The notes: generated from the sequence alone by a model not told the origin. Counted from the stretch's first letter, positions 1 to 7,415 are shown. The stretch is DNA of 9,938 nucleotides from Planctomycetaceae bacterium (GCA_027080405.1 JALWSL010000826.1:1-9938); one strand, 5' to 3'. A program made the numbers and translations.

Positions 1-2382
1 GCTTTGGATGCCGGGAACGTGCAACATCGTTGGGCCGAGCGGCTCGACGACTTCGCTGATGATTCGTTTCAATTCGTACCGGGTTTCTGGATGCGTGTAG
101 CGGTAGGCACCTTTGGTTTCCATCGGCACCAGTGATTGCCAGCCGTGATACATGATTCCCTTGATCGGTCGGGAAAATTTGGTCCAGAACGCTTCCCGCA
201 GCATCATGGGAGGCAGCGTCGGGAAGGCGGCATCCGGTTCTTCCCGTTCCCAGCGAGCCACATATTCGGGAGGCGTCTTTTTCCGTTTTTGATATGTTTC
301 AGGATAGGGGGCGACTTGATCGCGATAACAGATAATCTGTGTCATTTTCATCACCCCCTGTTTTTTGCTGGCTCCTTTCGCCATGGCGAGCAGTTCATCG
401 GTCGCAATCCCGATACGGATCGGTTCCGGATAACAGTACGACCACTGCGAAATATAGTCGACATCACCCCCCGAACCATAAACCGAAGCCACCCGCACGG
501 CAGGATCGTTCCATGTCCAGAAATCCTTGCGTCTCTGTTCGGGCAATCCTTCCTGCAAACCTTTGACGATCTGCGAGTTCAGGCCGTTCCAGCCATCTCC
601 TTCTTTCCAATACCAGCGGTAATAGACGTAAATCGGATGATCATCGGAAATGACACGGTTTTCAGGAAAGTTTTTCAACTTCGTGTACTTCACACCATGA
701 GGTGAAACAGCCCCGGCGGGAATCGTCTGCTGTTCTACCAAATCCAACTCTACTGCTTTGGCATTGGCGGCAGCGGATGCGACAGGAATCGTCAACCCGG
801 TCGCCTTGCGGTAGGCCTCGTAATCGTACCTGCTGAAACTGGGAGCTGCATGGTCGCGAATTTCCGATTGAACCAACGCGGCTTCGAAAGCCGGGTACTC
901 GCCATAGGTCTGTGCAGTCGCCTTGCCCACATTAAAGCAGAACCGCTGTGTTTCAGGAATCAAACCATTGATATTGCGATAACGACCGGAAAGCGGTTTG
1001 CCATCAAGGCCGATGCGCAGCCATTCTTCTTTCTTCGCGGCGTAGGCACCGGGATGAAGATTCGAGGCGAAATAGACTCCTTGAACAAGCGCTTCATCCA
1101 GCAGTGGGTAGATCTGTTCCAATCGTTCACGTGGAAGCCCCGGAATCGGCCTGCCCGCCTGGAGAATGGCTTCGTTATCCACATAGATACCCAGTGCATG
1201 GGTAAAGCCGATTTCCTTAAGCCTCTCTATCTCGGTCAGGTTTGCACCCCACATCACCACCGGGAAACGATCCCGTAATTTGCGGTTGACCAGATTGATC
1301 TGTCGGGCAGTCGTTAAAAAGAAAGGAGGTTCATCAGCACGAGCGCCTTTCAATTCCAGGTTCGCCCGCAACTGGTACGCATCCGGTCGCAATGCCGTAT
1401 CGAATTGGTAGACGATTTCACGTTTCTCACCCGGTTTCAATTGTCTCACAAGAACCCGTTTTTGCTCGATTCCGTCCAGCGACCAGGCAATCTCAACGTG
1501 AGGCAGCACACTTCGGGAAAAAGATTGCACCACACAGCCGAGTGTTGCGACTTTCTCTTGGCGAACAAAAGCAGCACGTCCCGGCTTCCACTGAAAAATG
1601 AGTGGTCGGAACTCAAGAGCCCTGCTGGAAATGCGAACCTGATCGATCCATCCGTTGAAACCCATGTAATTGGCACCGAGACGATCGCCAATCGAAAGAG
1701 CTTTCTTTCCCGCAACGATTTTCCCTCTGCCGGGTATTGTCTCTGTTCCCCGTAAATAGCCATCGACAAAAAATGCCCCCGTCCCCCTGGCATCATACGT
1801 GAACGCGATATGGTGCCAGGTATCCGCTTCGATGATGATGGGCTCAGAACTCCAGGATTCCGTTTCACGCCCGAAACCGAGCAACGCTTCCAGTCGCTGC
1901 TTCCCGTCACGATCTTTCGGCCATAATTTCAATTGGTAGTCGGTATGATCGACATACTTTTTATCCAGCAACATGGCTGTGGTTCCCTTTTCCCCCTGGG
2001 GAAGTTTTTTCGGCCTGATCCACATTTCCAGGGTGAGGGCACCGGTGGGGGAGGAAAGCTCCTTCACCGCGTTCACCGACAACTGGTGAGGCGTCGCGCG
2101 AGATTTCGGATAACCGGGAAAAGATTCCAGGCAGTTTCCGAACTTGCCTTGCGGACTGATTTTTGCTCCCAGCAACCTGCTTTTGTACTTCCGTCCGGCA
2201 CTTTCCTGAATCGGATCCTGTCCATCAAATGACCAGTAACCGAGTACATGATCGGCCCTGGTGTCCAACTGCGTGTAAGGTCTGAACCACGGCTCCTGAA
2301 GCTGAACCGGCTCTGCACGTTCTGCCCGTGACAAAGTCCCCAAAGAAAAAAACGTCGAAATCAACAACAGGAACAGACGCAT
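1..2382 (-). CDS. Secreted LamG-domain, hydrolase-like protein (C-terminus outside window)
   Basis: The frame is open from ATG at 2382 to the left edge, giving 794 codons without a stop, so the C-terminus is missing. Residues 1 to about 21 look like a signal peptide (MRLFLLLIST, then a hydrophobic run ending SRA). Residues about 45-260 form a LamG/concanavalin-A-like jelly roll: VLGYWSFDG near 46, LTLEMWIRP near 117, TWHHIAFTYDA near 188, FFVDGYLRG near 204 and FNGWIDQVRIS near 242. A beta-rich linker follows (about 265-360). From about 372 (FPVVMWGANLTEIERLKEIG) the sequence looks like the start of a TIM-barrel-type hydrolase, with acidic and aromatic stretches such as QSEIRDHAAPSF near 505 and KGIMYHGWQSL near 741. 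LamG domains bind glycans or act as adhesion modules, so a role on extracellular polysaccharide is an inference. I cannot name the catalytic family or its nucleophile. The gene is divergent from the ABC ATPase gene. Confidence 0.85.
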   Translation of the reverse strand, partial: MRLFLLLISTFFSLGTLSRAERAEPVQLQEPWFRPYTQLDTRADHVLGYWSFDGQDPIQESAGRKYKSRLLGAKISPQGKFGNCLESFPGYPKSRATPHQLSVNAVKELSSPTGALTLEMWIRPKKLPQGEKGTTAMLLDKKYVDHTDYQLKLWPKDRDGKQRLEALLGFGRETESWSSEPIIIEADTWHHIAFTYDARGTGAFFVDGYLRGTETIPGRGKIVAGKKALSIGDRLGANYMGFNGWIDQVRISSRALEFRPLIFQWKPGRAAFVRQEKVATLGCVVQSFSRSVLPHVEIAWSLDGIEQKRVLVRQLKPGEKREIVYQFDTALRPDAYQLRANLELKGARADEPPFFLTTARQINLVNRKLRDRFPVVMWGANLTEIERLKEIGFTHALGIYVDNEAILQAGRPIPGLPRERLEQIYPLLDEALVQGVYFASNLHPGAYAAKKEEWLRIGLDGKPLSGRYRNINGLIPETQRFCFNVGKATAQTYGEYPAFEAALVQSEIRDHAAPSFSRYDYEAYRKATGLTIPVASAAANAKAVELDLVEQQTIPAGAVSPHGVKYTKLKNFPENRVISDDHPIYVYYRWYWKEGDGWNGLNSQIVKGLQEGLPEQRRKDFWTWNDPAVRVASVYGSGGDVDYISQWSYCYPEPIRIGIATDELLAMAKGASKKQGVMKMTQIICYRDQVAPYPETYQKRKKTPPEYVARWEREEPDAAFPTLPPMMLREAFWTKFSRPIKGIMYHGWQSLVPMETKGAYRYTHPETRYELKRIISEVVEPLGPTMLHVPGIQS

Positions 2383-2417
2383 CGGCTTTGACTTTCAGTT
2401 GGATTCTCTTTGTCGGC

Positions 2418-2455
2418 TGACTTATTCAGCGCGTCATGACTTATTCAACGTGTCA
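2418..2455. repeat. Two tandem 19-bp operator-like repeats upstream of the LamG gene
   Basis: TGACTTATTCAGCGCGTCA (2418-2436) is followed without a gap by TGACTTATTCAACGTGTCA (2437-2455). They match at 17 of 19 positions. Each copy begins TGAC and ends GTCA, and their junction forms the palindrome GTCATGAC (2433-2440). The array lies 36-73 bp upstream of the LamG start codon, where an operator or activator site would be expected. Function is inferred from position and symmetry only. Confidence 0.55.
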
Positions 2456-2482
2456 ATCGTAACAGACAACAATCATAACAGA
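2454..2482. repeat. Pair of 13-bp direct repeats in the divergent intergenic region
   Basis: CAATCGTAACAGA (2454-2466) and CAATCATAACAGA (2470-2482) differ at one base and start 16 bp apart, directly beside the tandem 19-bp repeats. A shorter word, CTCAATCAG, also occurs twice further right (2495-2503 and 2560-2568). The region is low in complexity and CA-rich, so these may be chance or slippage products rather than binding sites. Confidence 0.3.
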
Positions 2483-2631
2483 AACAGGACTCGGCTCAAT
2501 CAGTGCAGCGTGACAAACTTCTGGTAACACTGAGAGCATCCTGATACAGACAATATCTGCTCAATCAGCCACACAACGACGATCTTCGACTGCGATGCCC
2601 GGGACAGTCGGGGAGGCAAATTGGCATTTTC

Positions 2632-2660
2632 TTTTCATCCTCCCATCGGCTTGCTAAACT
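2632..2660 (+). promoter_or_regulatory. Possible promoter for a leaderless ABC-ATPase transcript
   Basis: TTTTCA (2632-2637), 17 nt, then TAAACT (2655-2660) preceded by TGC, an extended -10 look. The ATG of the ABC gene lies only 6 nt past the -10, so a transcript from here would start at or next to the start codon. The hexamers are weak matches to consensus, and there is no Shine-Dalgarno sequence before this ATG. Confidence 0.3.
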
Positions 2661-2666
2661 CGGGCA

Positions 2667-3359
2667 ATGCGTATTCAGATTCAAAACCTTCACAAACAAT
2701 ATCAGCGGGGCGATACCGAACTGGAAGTTCTGCGGGGGGTTTCGTGTGAATTTGCGTCCGGGTCTTTCAATTTTATTCTCGGCCCCTCGGGTAGCGGCAA
2801 GAGTACGCTGCTTTACTTGCTGGGGGTTCTCGATCAACCGACCTCAGGAAAGATTCTGATTGATGGTTCCGCCATCGATTCCTGGGACGAAGCGAAATGT
2901 AATGCGTATCGAAGAAACAGCGTTGGCTTCATCTTCCAGAATTTCAATTTGATGTCGAACCTTTCCGCACTCGATAACGTACTTGTTCCGTTTTTGCCCC
3001 GGGGGATCGATCAGAATCTGACACAAACAGCGATTCAGCTATTGGAACGGGTCGGCTTGAAAGACCGTATCGATCATAAACCGAATCACCTTTCCGGCGG
3101 CGAACAACAACGTGTCGCGATTGCCCGGGCGCTGCTTAAACAGCCGCAATTGATTCTCGCAGACGAACCAACAGGCGAACTCGACAGCAGCACCGGTCGC
3201 ATGATTTTCAACCTGCTCCGCGAACTTGGGCAAGAACAAAACGTAACCACCATCGTCGTCACTCATGATGAACGACACGTTACCGGTAAAGATACCATCC
3301 ATCGCATTGAGGATGGCCTGTTTATTGATCTTGATTCAGAAAAAGAAAGAGAAAAATAG
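2667..3359 (+). CDS. ABC transporter ATP-binding protein, LolD/MacB type
   Basis: This is a 230-residue nucleotide-binding subunit, normal length for the LolD/MacB/FtsE-like group. All motifs are present: Walker [10 protein letters not shown] (39-47), Q-loop Q91 in [18 protein letters not shown], signature LSGGEQQR (142-149), Walker B LILADEP (162-168) with catalytic E167, D-loop GELDSSTG (170-177) and switch H200 in VVTHD. The QNFNL and ADEPTGELD contexts are typical of ATPases that drive MacB-type (mechanotransmission) or lipoprotein-releasing permeases. The usual partner permease is not next to it: the neighbours are a divergent LamG gene and a crotonase gene 4 nt downstream. The partner must be encoded elsewhere, or the protein serves a different permease. 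ATG at 2667 is chosen because [12 protein letters not shown] fits the family N-terminus. The cargo cannot be told from sequence. Confidence 0.93.
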   Translation: MRIQIQNLHKQYQRGDTELEVLRGVSCEFASGSFNFILGPSGSGKSTLLYLLGVLDQPTSGKILIDGSAIDSWDEAKCNAYRRNSVGFIFQNFNLMSNLSALDNVLVPFLPRGIDQNLTQTAIQLLERVGLKDRIDHKPNHLSGGEQQRVAIARALLKQPQLILADEPTGELDSSTGRMIFNLLRELGQEQNVTTIVVTHDERHVTGKDTIHRIEDGLFIDLDSEKEREK

Positions 3360-3363
3360 TCCC

Positions 3364-4158
3364 ATGCGAAATTCATCACCACCTGCCACGCAGGTTCATC
3401 TTGATGTTGATGGCGAAGTGGCTCGTGTTACCTTTTCTGGCGAAAAAGGAATTCAGATTCTTGGTGCGGAAACACGGTTGGCTTTGAATTCGGTGCTGGA
3501 TGATCTGGAAAGTCTTTCTCATCTGCGCGTCGTTCTGTTTCAGGGAACCGGACGGACGTTTATTGCGGGGGCGGATATTCATGAATTTCTGGATCTGGAT
3601 GAACAGCGGGCAAGAGAGTTGATTCAGGACGGCCAGAAAATGATGACGCGAATTGCCAACCTGTCCGCGATCACGATCGCTGCAATCAACGGGGCGTGTG
3701 CGGGGGGTGGTTTTGAATTGTCGCTGGCTTGTGATTATCGTTTCGCGAAAACGAATGTGAAAATCGGGCTGCCTGAAACAACACTCGGTTTACTTCCCTG
3801 CTGGGGAGGCACGATCCGTTCCACATTGATGTTCGGCTCTGCCATCGCAACCCGACTGATACTTGCCGGGGAACTGCTTTCTGCCAAACGGGCCAAAAAA
3901 CTGGGTATCATTCACGAACAGTGCAAAGAAGAAGACTGGAACAAATTTCTCACGCAACAGGTCGAAATGCTCCTCTCCCGTGGGCCGACCGCTCAGCGGG
4001 AAGCGAAACGGCTGATCCGAAAAACGGAACAGACCATCAGCCAACTCGAGCTGGGGCTCAGCGACGAACTGAATGCTTTTCTTGCGACGTTGCATTCCGG
4101 CGAACTGCAGATAGGTGCAACGGCTTTTCTTGATAAAACAGAACCGATCTGGGCCTGA
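3364..4158 (+). CDS. Enoyl-CoA hydratase/isomerase family protein (crotonase fold)
   Basis: The protein has 264 residues, the usual crotonase length. The oxyanion-hole segments are visible: IAGADIHEF (67-75) and CAGGGFELSLACDYR (112-126). Both acidic residues used by true hydratases appear conserved: E118 in GGGFE, matching rat mitochondrial E144, and E138 in GLPETTLGLLP, matching E164. Hydration of 2-enoyl-CoA thioesters is therefore plausible, although isomerases and other crotonases share the fold. The C-terminus GATAFLDKTEPIW is typical. The substrate chain length is unknown; beta-oxidation or branched-chain catabolism are the obvious contexts. The start at 3364 lies 4 nt after the ABC gene stop. 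The frame is open further upstream inside that gene, but the extra residues do not resemble the family. The tight spacing suggests a shared transcript and translational coupling. Confidence 0.92.
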   Translation: MRNSSPPATQVHLDVDGEVARVTFSGEKGIQILGAETRLALNSVLDDLESLSHLRVVLFQGTGRTFIAGADIHEFLDLDEQRARELIQDGQKMMTRIANLSAITIAAINGACAGGGFELSLACDYRFAKTNVKIGLPETTLGLLPCWGGTIRSTLMFGSAIATRLILAGELLSAKRAKKLGIIHEQCKEEDWNKFLTQQVEMLLSRGPTAQREAKRLIRKTEQTISQLELGLSDELNAFLATLHSGELQIGATAFLDKTEPIWA

Positions 4159-4579
4159 AATTGGCCTGTCTGTCGATTACAAAATTAACGCTCCCGTTAT
4201 GACAGACCAGTTCATCGGTTTATTGCGAGCGGCGACACTCGCAGACCGCCGCCCGGTTGATGATCGGGCATGTATTGAGGGGATGCTCAGTAATAGCAAT
4301 TTGATTGTTACCGCCCGGGATTCAGAAAAACTGGTCGGCATGGCCCGAAGTATGACCGACTTTCATTTCGCCTGTTATCTTTCTGATTTGGCTGTTGATG
4401 AAAAGTACCAAAAACGCGGAATCGGGAAGAAGTTGCAGGAACTAACCCAGCAGCAATTGGGGCCAAAATGCAAACTGATTCTCGTCACTGCACCGAACGC
4501 GAACGACTACTTCAAGCAGGTCGGCTATAGGCACAATCCCCGCTGCTGGTGGTTGGAGCGAGACCAGCGGATCAGGTAA
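4115..4579 (+). CDS. GNAT-family N-acetyltransferase
   Basis: This is a small GNAT protein. Using GTG at 4115 it has 154 residues and overlaps the crotonase gene by 44 nt; the first ATG, at 4199, would give 126 residues. The acetyl-CoA pyrophosphate-binding motif A is clear: YLSDLAVDEKYQKRGIGKKLQELT (89 on), with the Q-x-x-G-x-G core QKRGIG at 99-104. The strand and helix that end the fold follow (CKLILVTAPNANDYFKQVGY). The segment DYKINAPVMTDQFIGLLRAATLADRRPVDD looks like the normal N-terminus of this subfamily and begins before the first ATG. I therefore prefer an upstream start: GTG 4115, TTG 4130, or a rare ATT 4160 or CTG 4166. The acceptor amine is unknown. The overlap suggests translational coupling with the crotonase gene. 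Confidence 0.85.
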   Translation: MQRLFLIKQNRSGPEIGLSVDYKINAPVMTDQFIGLLRAATLADRRPVDDRACIEGMLSNSNLIVTARDSEKLVGMARSMTDFHFACYLSDLAVDEKYQKRGIGKKLQELTQQQLGPKCKLILVTAPNANDYFKQVGYRHNPRCWWLERDQRIR

Positions 4580-4611
4580 TCGTAAAGCCGTTCGGTTGTT
4601 CCGGTTATTCC

Positions 4612-4629
4612 GATTTCAAGCCTGAAATC
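4612..4629 (+). terminator. Possible weak hairpin terminator after the ABC-crotonase-GNAT group
   Basis: GATTTCA (4612-4618) and TGAAATC (4623-4629) form a perfect 7-bp stem around a 4-nt loop, 32 nt after the GNAT stop. The stem is AT-rich, and the following bases are only loosely T-rich (tcccgctttgtattt), so this is a poor intrinsic terminator. The 4580-4781 gap holds nothing else I can support. Confidence 0.25.
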
Positions 4630-4781
4630 TCCCGCTTTGTATTTCTCTTCTGGTTCAATTGGCGAGTCGTCTGATTGATCGCAACCTATGCTTGCAGAGT
4701 CTGCTTTTGCGGATTAACAGGAGCTTACTGCACGTTCAACGGTCTGCAATAGCGGACTCTACGCGGAATGATAAAACCGGG

Positions 4782-5870
4782 ATGAAATCAGTACAGAACA
4801 ATTTCGATCTCATTCGCTTGATGCTTGCGATCGGCGTCGTGCTGGGGCATTTGTATGACTTGACACTTCATCACGCTTTTCTGGGATTGCGGTTGAGCAT
4901 CGATTCGGAATCCTGCGTTTACTGCTTTTTTACGATCAGCGGGTTTCTGGTCACATTGAGTTATGTACGCTCAAGTGGTCTGCGTTCGTTTTTCCGGAAA
5001 CGTGTCCGTCGCATTCTGCCTGCTTATGTTTCGGTGATTCTGCTTTCCGTTCTGTTGGGCGCGATTCTGACCCGCTATCAGTTTTGGAATTACATTGCCT
5101 GTGCGGATACATGGAATTATCTGTTCTGGAACCTTCTCTTTTTGAACACGTACCAGCCGAATTTGCCCGGTGTTTTTGAAAACAATCCTGCCAGCATGGC
5201 GTTAAACGGTTCTTTGTGGTCGATTCGCTCGGAGGTGCTGTTTTATCTGCTGATTCCAGTCTGGATATTCAGTTGTAAGCGGTTCGGCAGTTTGCTCTGC
5301 TGGGCCTCAGTGCTTATTGCGGTGCAATGTGCGGATCTGTTGATTCTGCACACGGAATGGGCATCGTCCCGCGAAATCTATCTGCTCCACATCGGCTATT
5401 TCATTCCGTTCGCTTTTTTCACAACCGGATCGCTGCTTTATTTGTATCGGGAGCAGTGGGAGAGTTACGCAACGCGGATATTGCCAGGTTGCCTGTTGAT
5501 GGTGCTGGGGGCGTATCTGGTCGGTAAAGAGAACGTGCCGCTTCTGTTGCGAGTCGTCCCTTTGGCCATGACGGTGATTATCATCGGAGGCTATTTCCGC
5601 TATCTGGGGAACTGGGGACGCTTTGGCGACCTCTCTTATGGCATCTACATCTATCATTTTCCGATTCTGCAAACGCTGATCGCGCTGGGGCTTCTTACGA
5701 CAATGCCACTTGCCGGGGCGATTGTTGCGATGATCCTCACGATTGCAGCCGGACTGGCTTCGTGGCATTTCATCGAAAAACCGTTTCTTCCGAAAAAGAA
5801 CCACTACGTTCAGGCAGAAGCGGCAGCAACGCCGGTGCTCAGTACAAAATGCCAACCAGTTCAGTCGTGA
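4782..5870 (+). CDS. Membrane acyltransferase, acyltransferase-3 (OafA/YrhL) family
   Basis: With ATG at 4782 the protein has 362 residues and about ten hydrophobic segments, the family norm. NNFDLIRLMLAIGVVLGH (6-23) supplies the conserved first helix and the catalytic-type H23. FRKRVRRILPAY (71-82) is the conserved basic loop. SLWSIRSEVLFY (144-155) contains the invariant Arg/Glu pair. YLGNWGRFGDLSYGIYIYHFPI is the conserved late helix, and WHFIEKPF (328-335) the usual C-terminal end. These enzymes move acyl groups, often acetyl, from the cytoplasm onto periplasmic or surface sugars such as O-antigen, exopolysaccharide or peptidoglycan. The acceptor here is unknown. A longer frame opens at TTG 4659, but its extra 41 residues do not resemble the family, so the ATG is preferred. 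The last 25 residues (Ala, Gln and Pro-rich) are a variable cytoplasmic tail. Confidence 0.9.
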   Translation: MKSVQNNFDLIRLMLAIGVVLGHLYDLTLHHAFLGLRLSIDSESCVYCFFTISGFLVTLSYVRSSGLRSFFRKRVRRILPAYVSVILLSVLLGAILTRYQFWNYIACADTWNYLFWNLLFLNTYQPNLPGVFENNPASMALNGSLWSIRSEVLFYLLIPVWIFSCKRFGSLLCWASVLIAVQCADLLILHTEWASSREIYLLHIGYFIPFAFFTTGSLLYLYREQWESYATRILPGCLLMVLGAYLVGKENVPLLLRVVPLAMTVIIIGGYFRYLGNWGRFGDLSYGIYIYHFPILQTLIALGLLTTMPLAGAIVAMILTIAAGLASWHFIEKPFLPKKNHYVQAEAAATPVLSTKCQPVQS

Positions 5871-6067
5871 CCCTGATTCGGATTGTAACTGCTGTGTGGA
5901 TTGTGCGGAGATTGTGTGAGGATCGTTGCGCCATTCTGTTTTGATTCCTGGCAGGTTGTCGCGTTTGAATGTTCTTCTTCTGTGTCCGAACTGAAAAAAG
6001 ACCGATGGAAAAGAAGGTGGAATAAACGAGCCCTCATCCATTCCTTCTTGAAAATCAGGTTCAACCG
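5871..6067. other. Intergenic gap between acyltransferase and ftsW genes
   Basis: No gene is supported in these 197 nt. The word GATTGT occurs three times close together (5881, 5899, 5910), but with uneven spacing. Just before the ftsW ATG there is TCAGGTTCAACCG, at best a partial ribosome-binding site. I see no convincing promoter or terminator. The adjacent genes point the same way, so read-through is possible. Confidence 0.4.
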
Positions 6068-7183
6068 ATGTCAACAGGACGCAAGCAGTTTGGAACATCG
6101 ACCAATCGTGAGGGATTGCTGCTGGCGATGATTGCGCTGCTCGGGTTGGGGTTGATCATGGTCTTTTCTGCGACCGGTGCCTCCCGCTCAATGCAACTGC
6201 AAACCGGCTTCCTGTTTCGGCACTTGCTCTTTCTGGTTTGTGCATCACTCGTATTCTGTGCGCTGTTGCATTTTCCACGCACACGACTGCTTCGGGCAGC
6301 TCCCTGGTTGTTTGCAGGATTCATTCTTCTGCTTTGTCTGGTGTTGATTCCGGGTGTTGGAAGCAAGATCAACGGAGCCAGACGCTGGTTGCGTTTCGGG
6401 CCGTTCTCGTTGCAGCCTTCCGAATTCATGAAAGTGATCCTGCCATTGTTTCTCGCCTGGTGGTCACGCAGACAGATCACACAAAAAACGTACGCCTCCC
6501 AATTTCTGGGGATGCTCGCGTTGATCCTGACTCCCCTGCTGATCGCGATGCAGCCCGATTTGGGTACAGCGTTACTCGTGTTCGGCATGGGAGCGTGCTT
6601 TCTTTTTTTAGCCGGTTGGCCGGTCCGCATGTTTTTGTTGGGCGGGCTATCGGTACTGCCCGCACTGGGACTGTTGATGATCTACCGGCCGTATCAGCTG
6701 ACACGCATTCAGAACTATCTCGATTCATTGGGAAGCTGGGAGAACGCGCAATACCAGATAAAACAGTCACTGTTGACGATGGGTTCGGGCGGATTATGGG
6801 GAACCGGGCCGGGGCGTGGATTGCAAAAACTGAGCTTCCTGCCGGAATCTCATACCGATTTCGTGTTTGCCGTCATCGGTGAAGAACTGGGACTGGTTGG
6901 CATGTTTAGCGTGATTCTGTTGTGGGGCATCGTGCTGTTGTGCGGTACGAGACTGGTTTTACGCCTCCAACACGATCGTGAATGTTTTGCACTGGCCGGA
7001 ACGCTGTTGGTGGGAATCATTTTTCAGGCAGTGGTGAATACCGCAGTTGTCACTTCGCTGCTGCCCCCCAAAGGGATATCGCATCCGCTACTCAGTTACG
7101 GCGGTAGCAATCTGCTGACGGTCCTGATCGCTTTCGCTCTCATCCTGAATCTGACCGATGAGCGGATCCCGGGAACAAAGTAA
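6068..7183 (+). CDS. ftsW: SEDS-family peptidoglycan glycosyltransferase, FtsW/RodA/SpoVE type
   Basis: This 371-residue polytopic membrane protein has the full SEDS motif set: SKINGARRWLRFGPFSLQPSEFMKV from residue 99, MQPDLGTALLV (161-171), LPESHTDFVFAVIGEELGLVG (258-278) and HPLLSYGGSNLL (339-350). D264, in the ESHTDF motif, corresponds to the catalytic Asp shown for RodA and FtsW. SEDS proteins polymerise lipid II into glycan strands together with a class B penicillin-binding protein. The PLLSYGGSN ending and GxGxG-type loop favour FtsW/SpoVE over RodA, but a RodA role cannot be excluded. No penicillin-binding protein, mur gene or ftsZ adjoins it, so it stands outside a division and cell-wall cluster. 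ATG at 6068 gives the expected N-terminus, with the first membrane helix starting near residue 16. Confidence 0.9.
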   Translation: MSTGRKQFGTSTNREGLLLAMIALLGLGLIMVFSATGASRSMQLQTGFLFRHLLFLVCASLVFCALLHFPRTRLLRAAPWLFAGFILLLCLVLIPGVGSKINGARRWLRFGPFSLQPSEFMKVILPLFLAWWSRRQITQKTYASQFLGMLALILTPLLIAMQPDLGTALLVFGMGACFLFLAGWPVRMFLLGGLSVLPALGLLMIYRPYQLTRIQNYLDSLGSWENAQYQIKQSLLTMGSGGLWGTGPGRGLQKLSFLPESHTDFVFAVIGEELGLVGMFSVILLWGIVLLCGTRLVLRLQHDRECFALAGTLLVGIIFQAVVNTAVVTSLLPPKGISHPLLSYGGSNLLTVLIAFALILNLTDERIPGTK

Positions 7184-7270
7184 CGAGCTGAACAATAAGG
7201 CCCTTCCCGGGTTCCGGTTCCGTTTTCTGTCCGAATTGCCCTGTTTATCCTGCACAATAATCATCGTGTG

Positions 7271-7364
7271 ATCTGCCAGATAATTTTCTTGAATACCAAG
7301 TATCCATGACGGTTATCCGATTATATCGAATGAATGAATCATTCAGATTTCCGAAATGGAGCCG
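7271..7364 (+). repeat. 94-bp direct repeat, copy 1 (left flank of PilZ gene)
   Basis: This block matches 8695-8788 at 89 of 94 positions, in the same orientation. The five differences (7279, 7302, 7323, 7358, 7361) are all transitions. Similarity stops sharply at both ends. Inside is a perfect 15-bp palindrome, TGAATGAATCATTCA (7331-7345), and on the minus strand a TATAAT word (complement of 7320-7325). It starts 88 nt after the ftsW stop and ends 51 nt before the PilZ stop codon. Confidence 0.95.
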
Positions 7365-7415
7365 TTTCTTTTTCGGGTAGTCCCATCACGTCTTGCTCTG
7401 GGGCACGTGGTGCAA

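Noticed and set aside
136..705. Plus-strand open frame of 189 codons opposite the LamG gene
   Set aside because: It lies entirely antisense to the continuous LamG reading frame, is rich in Arg, His, Ile and Phe, and shows no domain or signal. It is a shadow of the real gene.
1446..1910. Minus-strand open frame of 154 codons within the LamG gene
   Set aside because: The correct minus-strand frame here encodes the LamG core motifs (TWHHIAFTYDA, GWIDQVRIS). This is another frame of the same DNA with no motifs.
5307..6098. Minus-strand open frame of 263 codons opposite the acyltransferase gene
   Set aside because: Its composition is dominated by Gln, Arg and His with no membrane or domain pattern, and it overlaps a gene with clear family motifs.
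6238..6882. Plus-strand 214-codon frame inside ftsW
   Set aside because: The ftsW frame contains all SEDS motifs across the same bases; this frame has none.
7207..7217. CCGG-GTT-CCGG hairpin after ftsW as a terminator
   Set aside because: Only four base pairs and a broken T-run follow; too weak to call.
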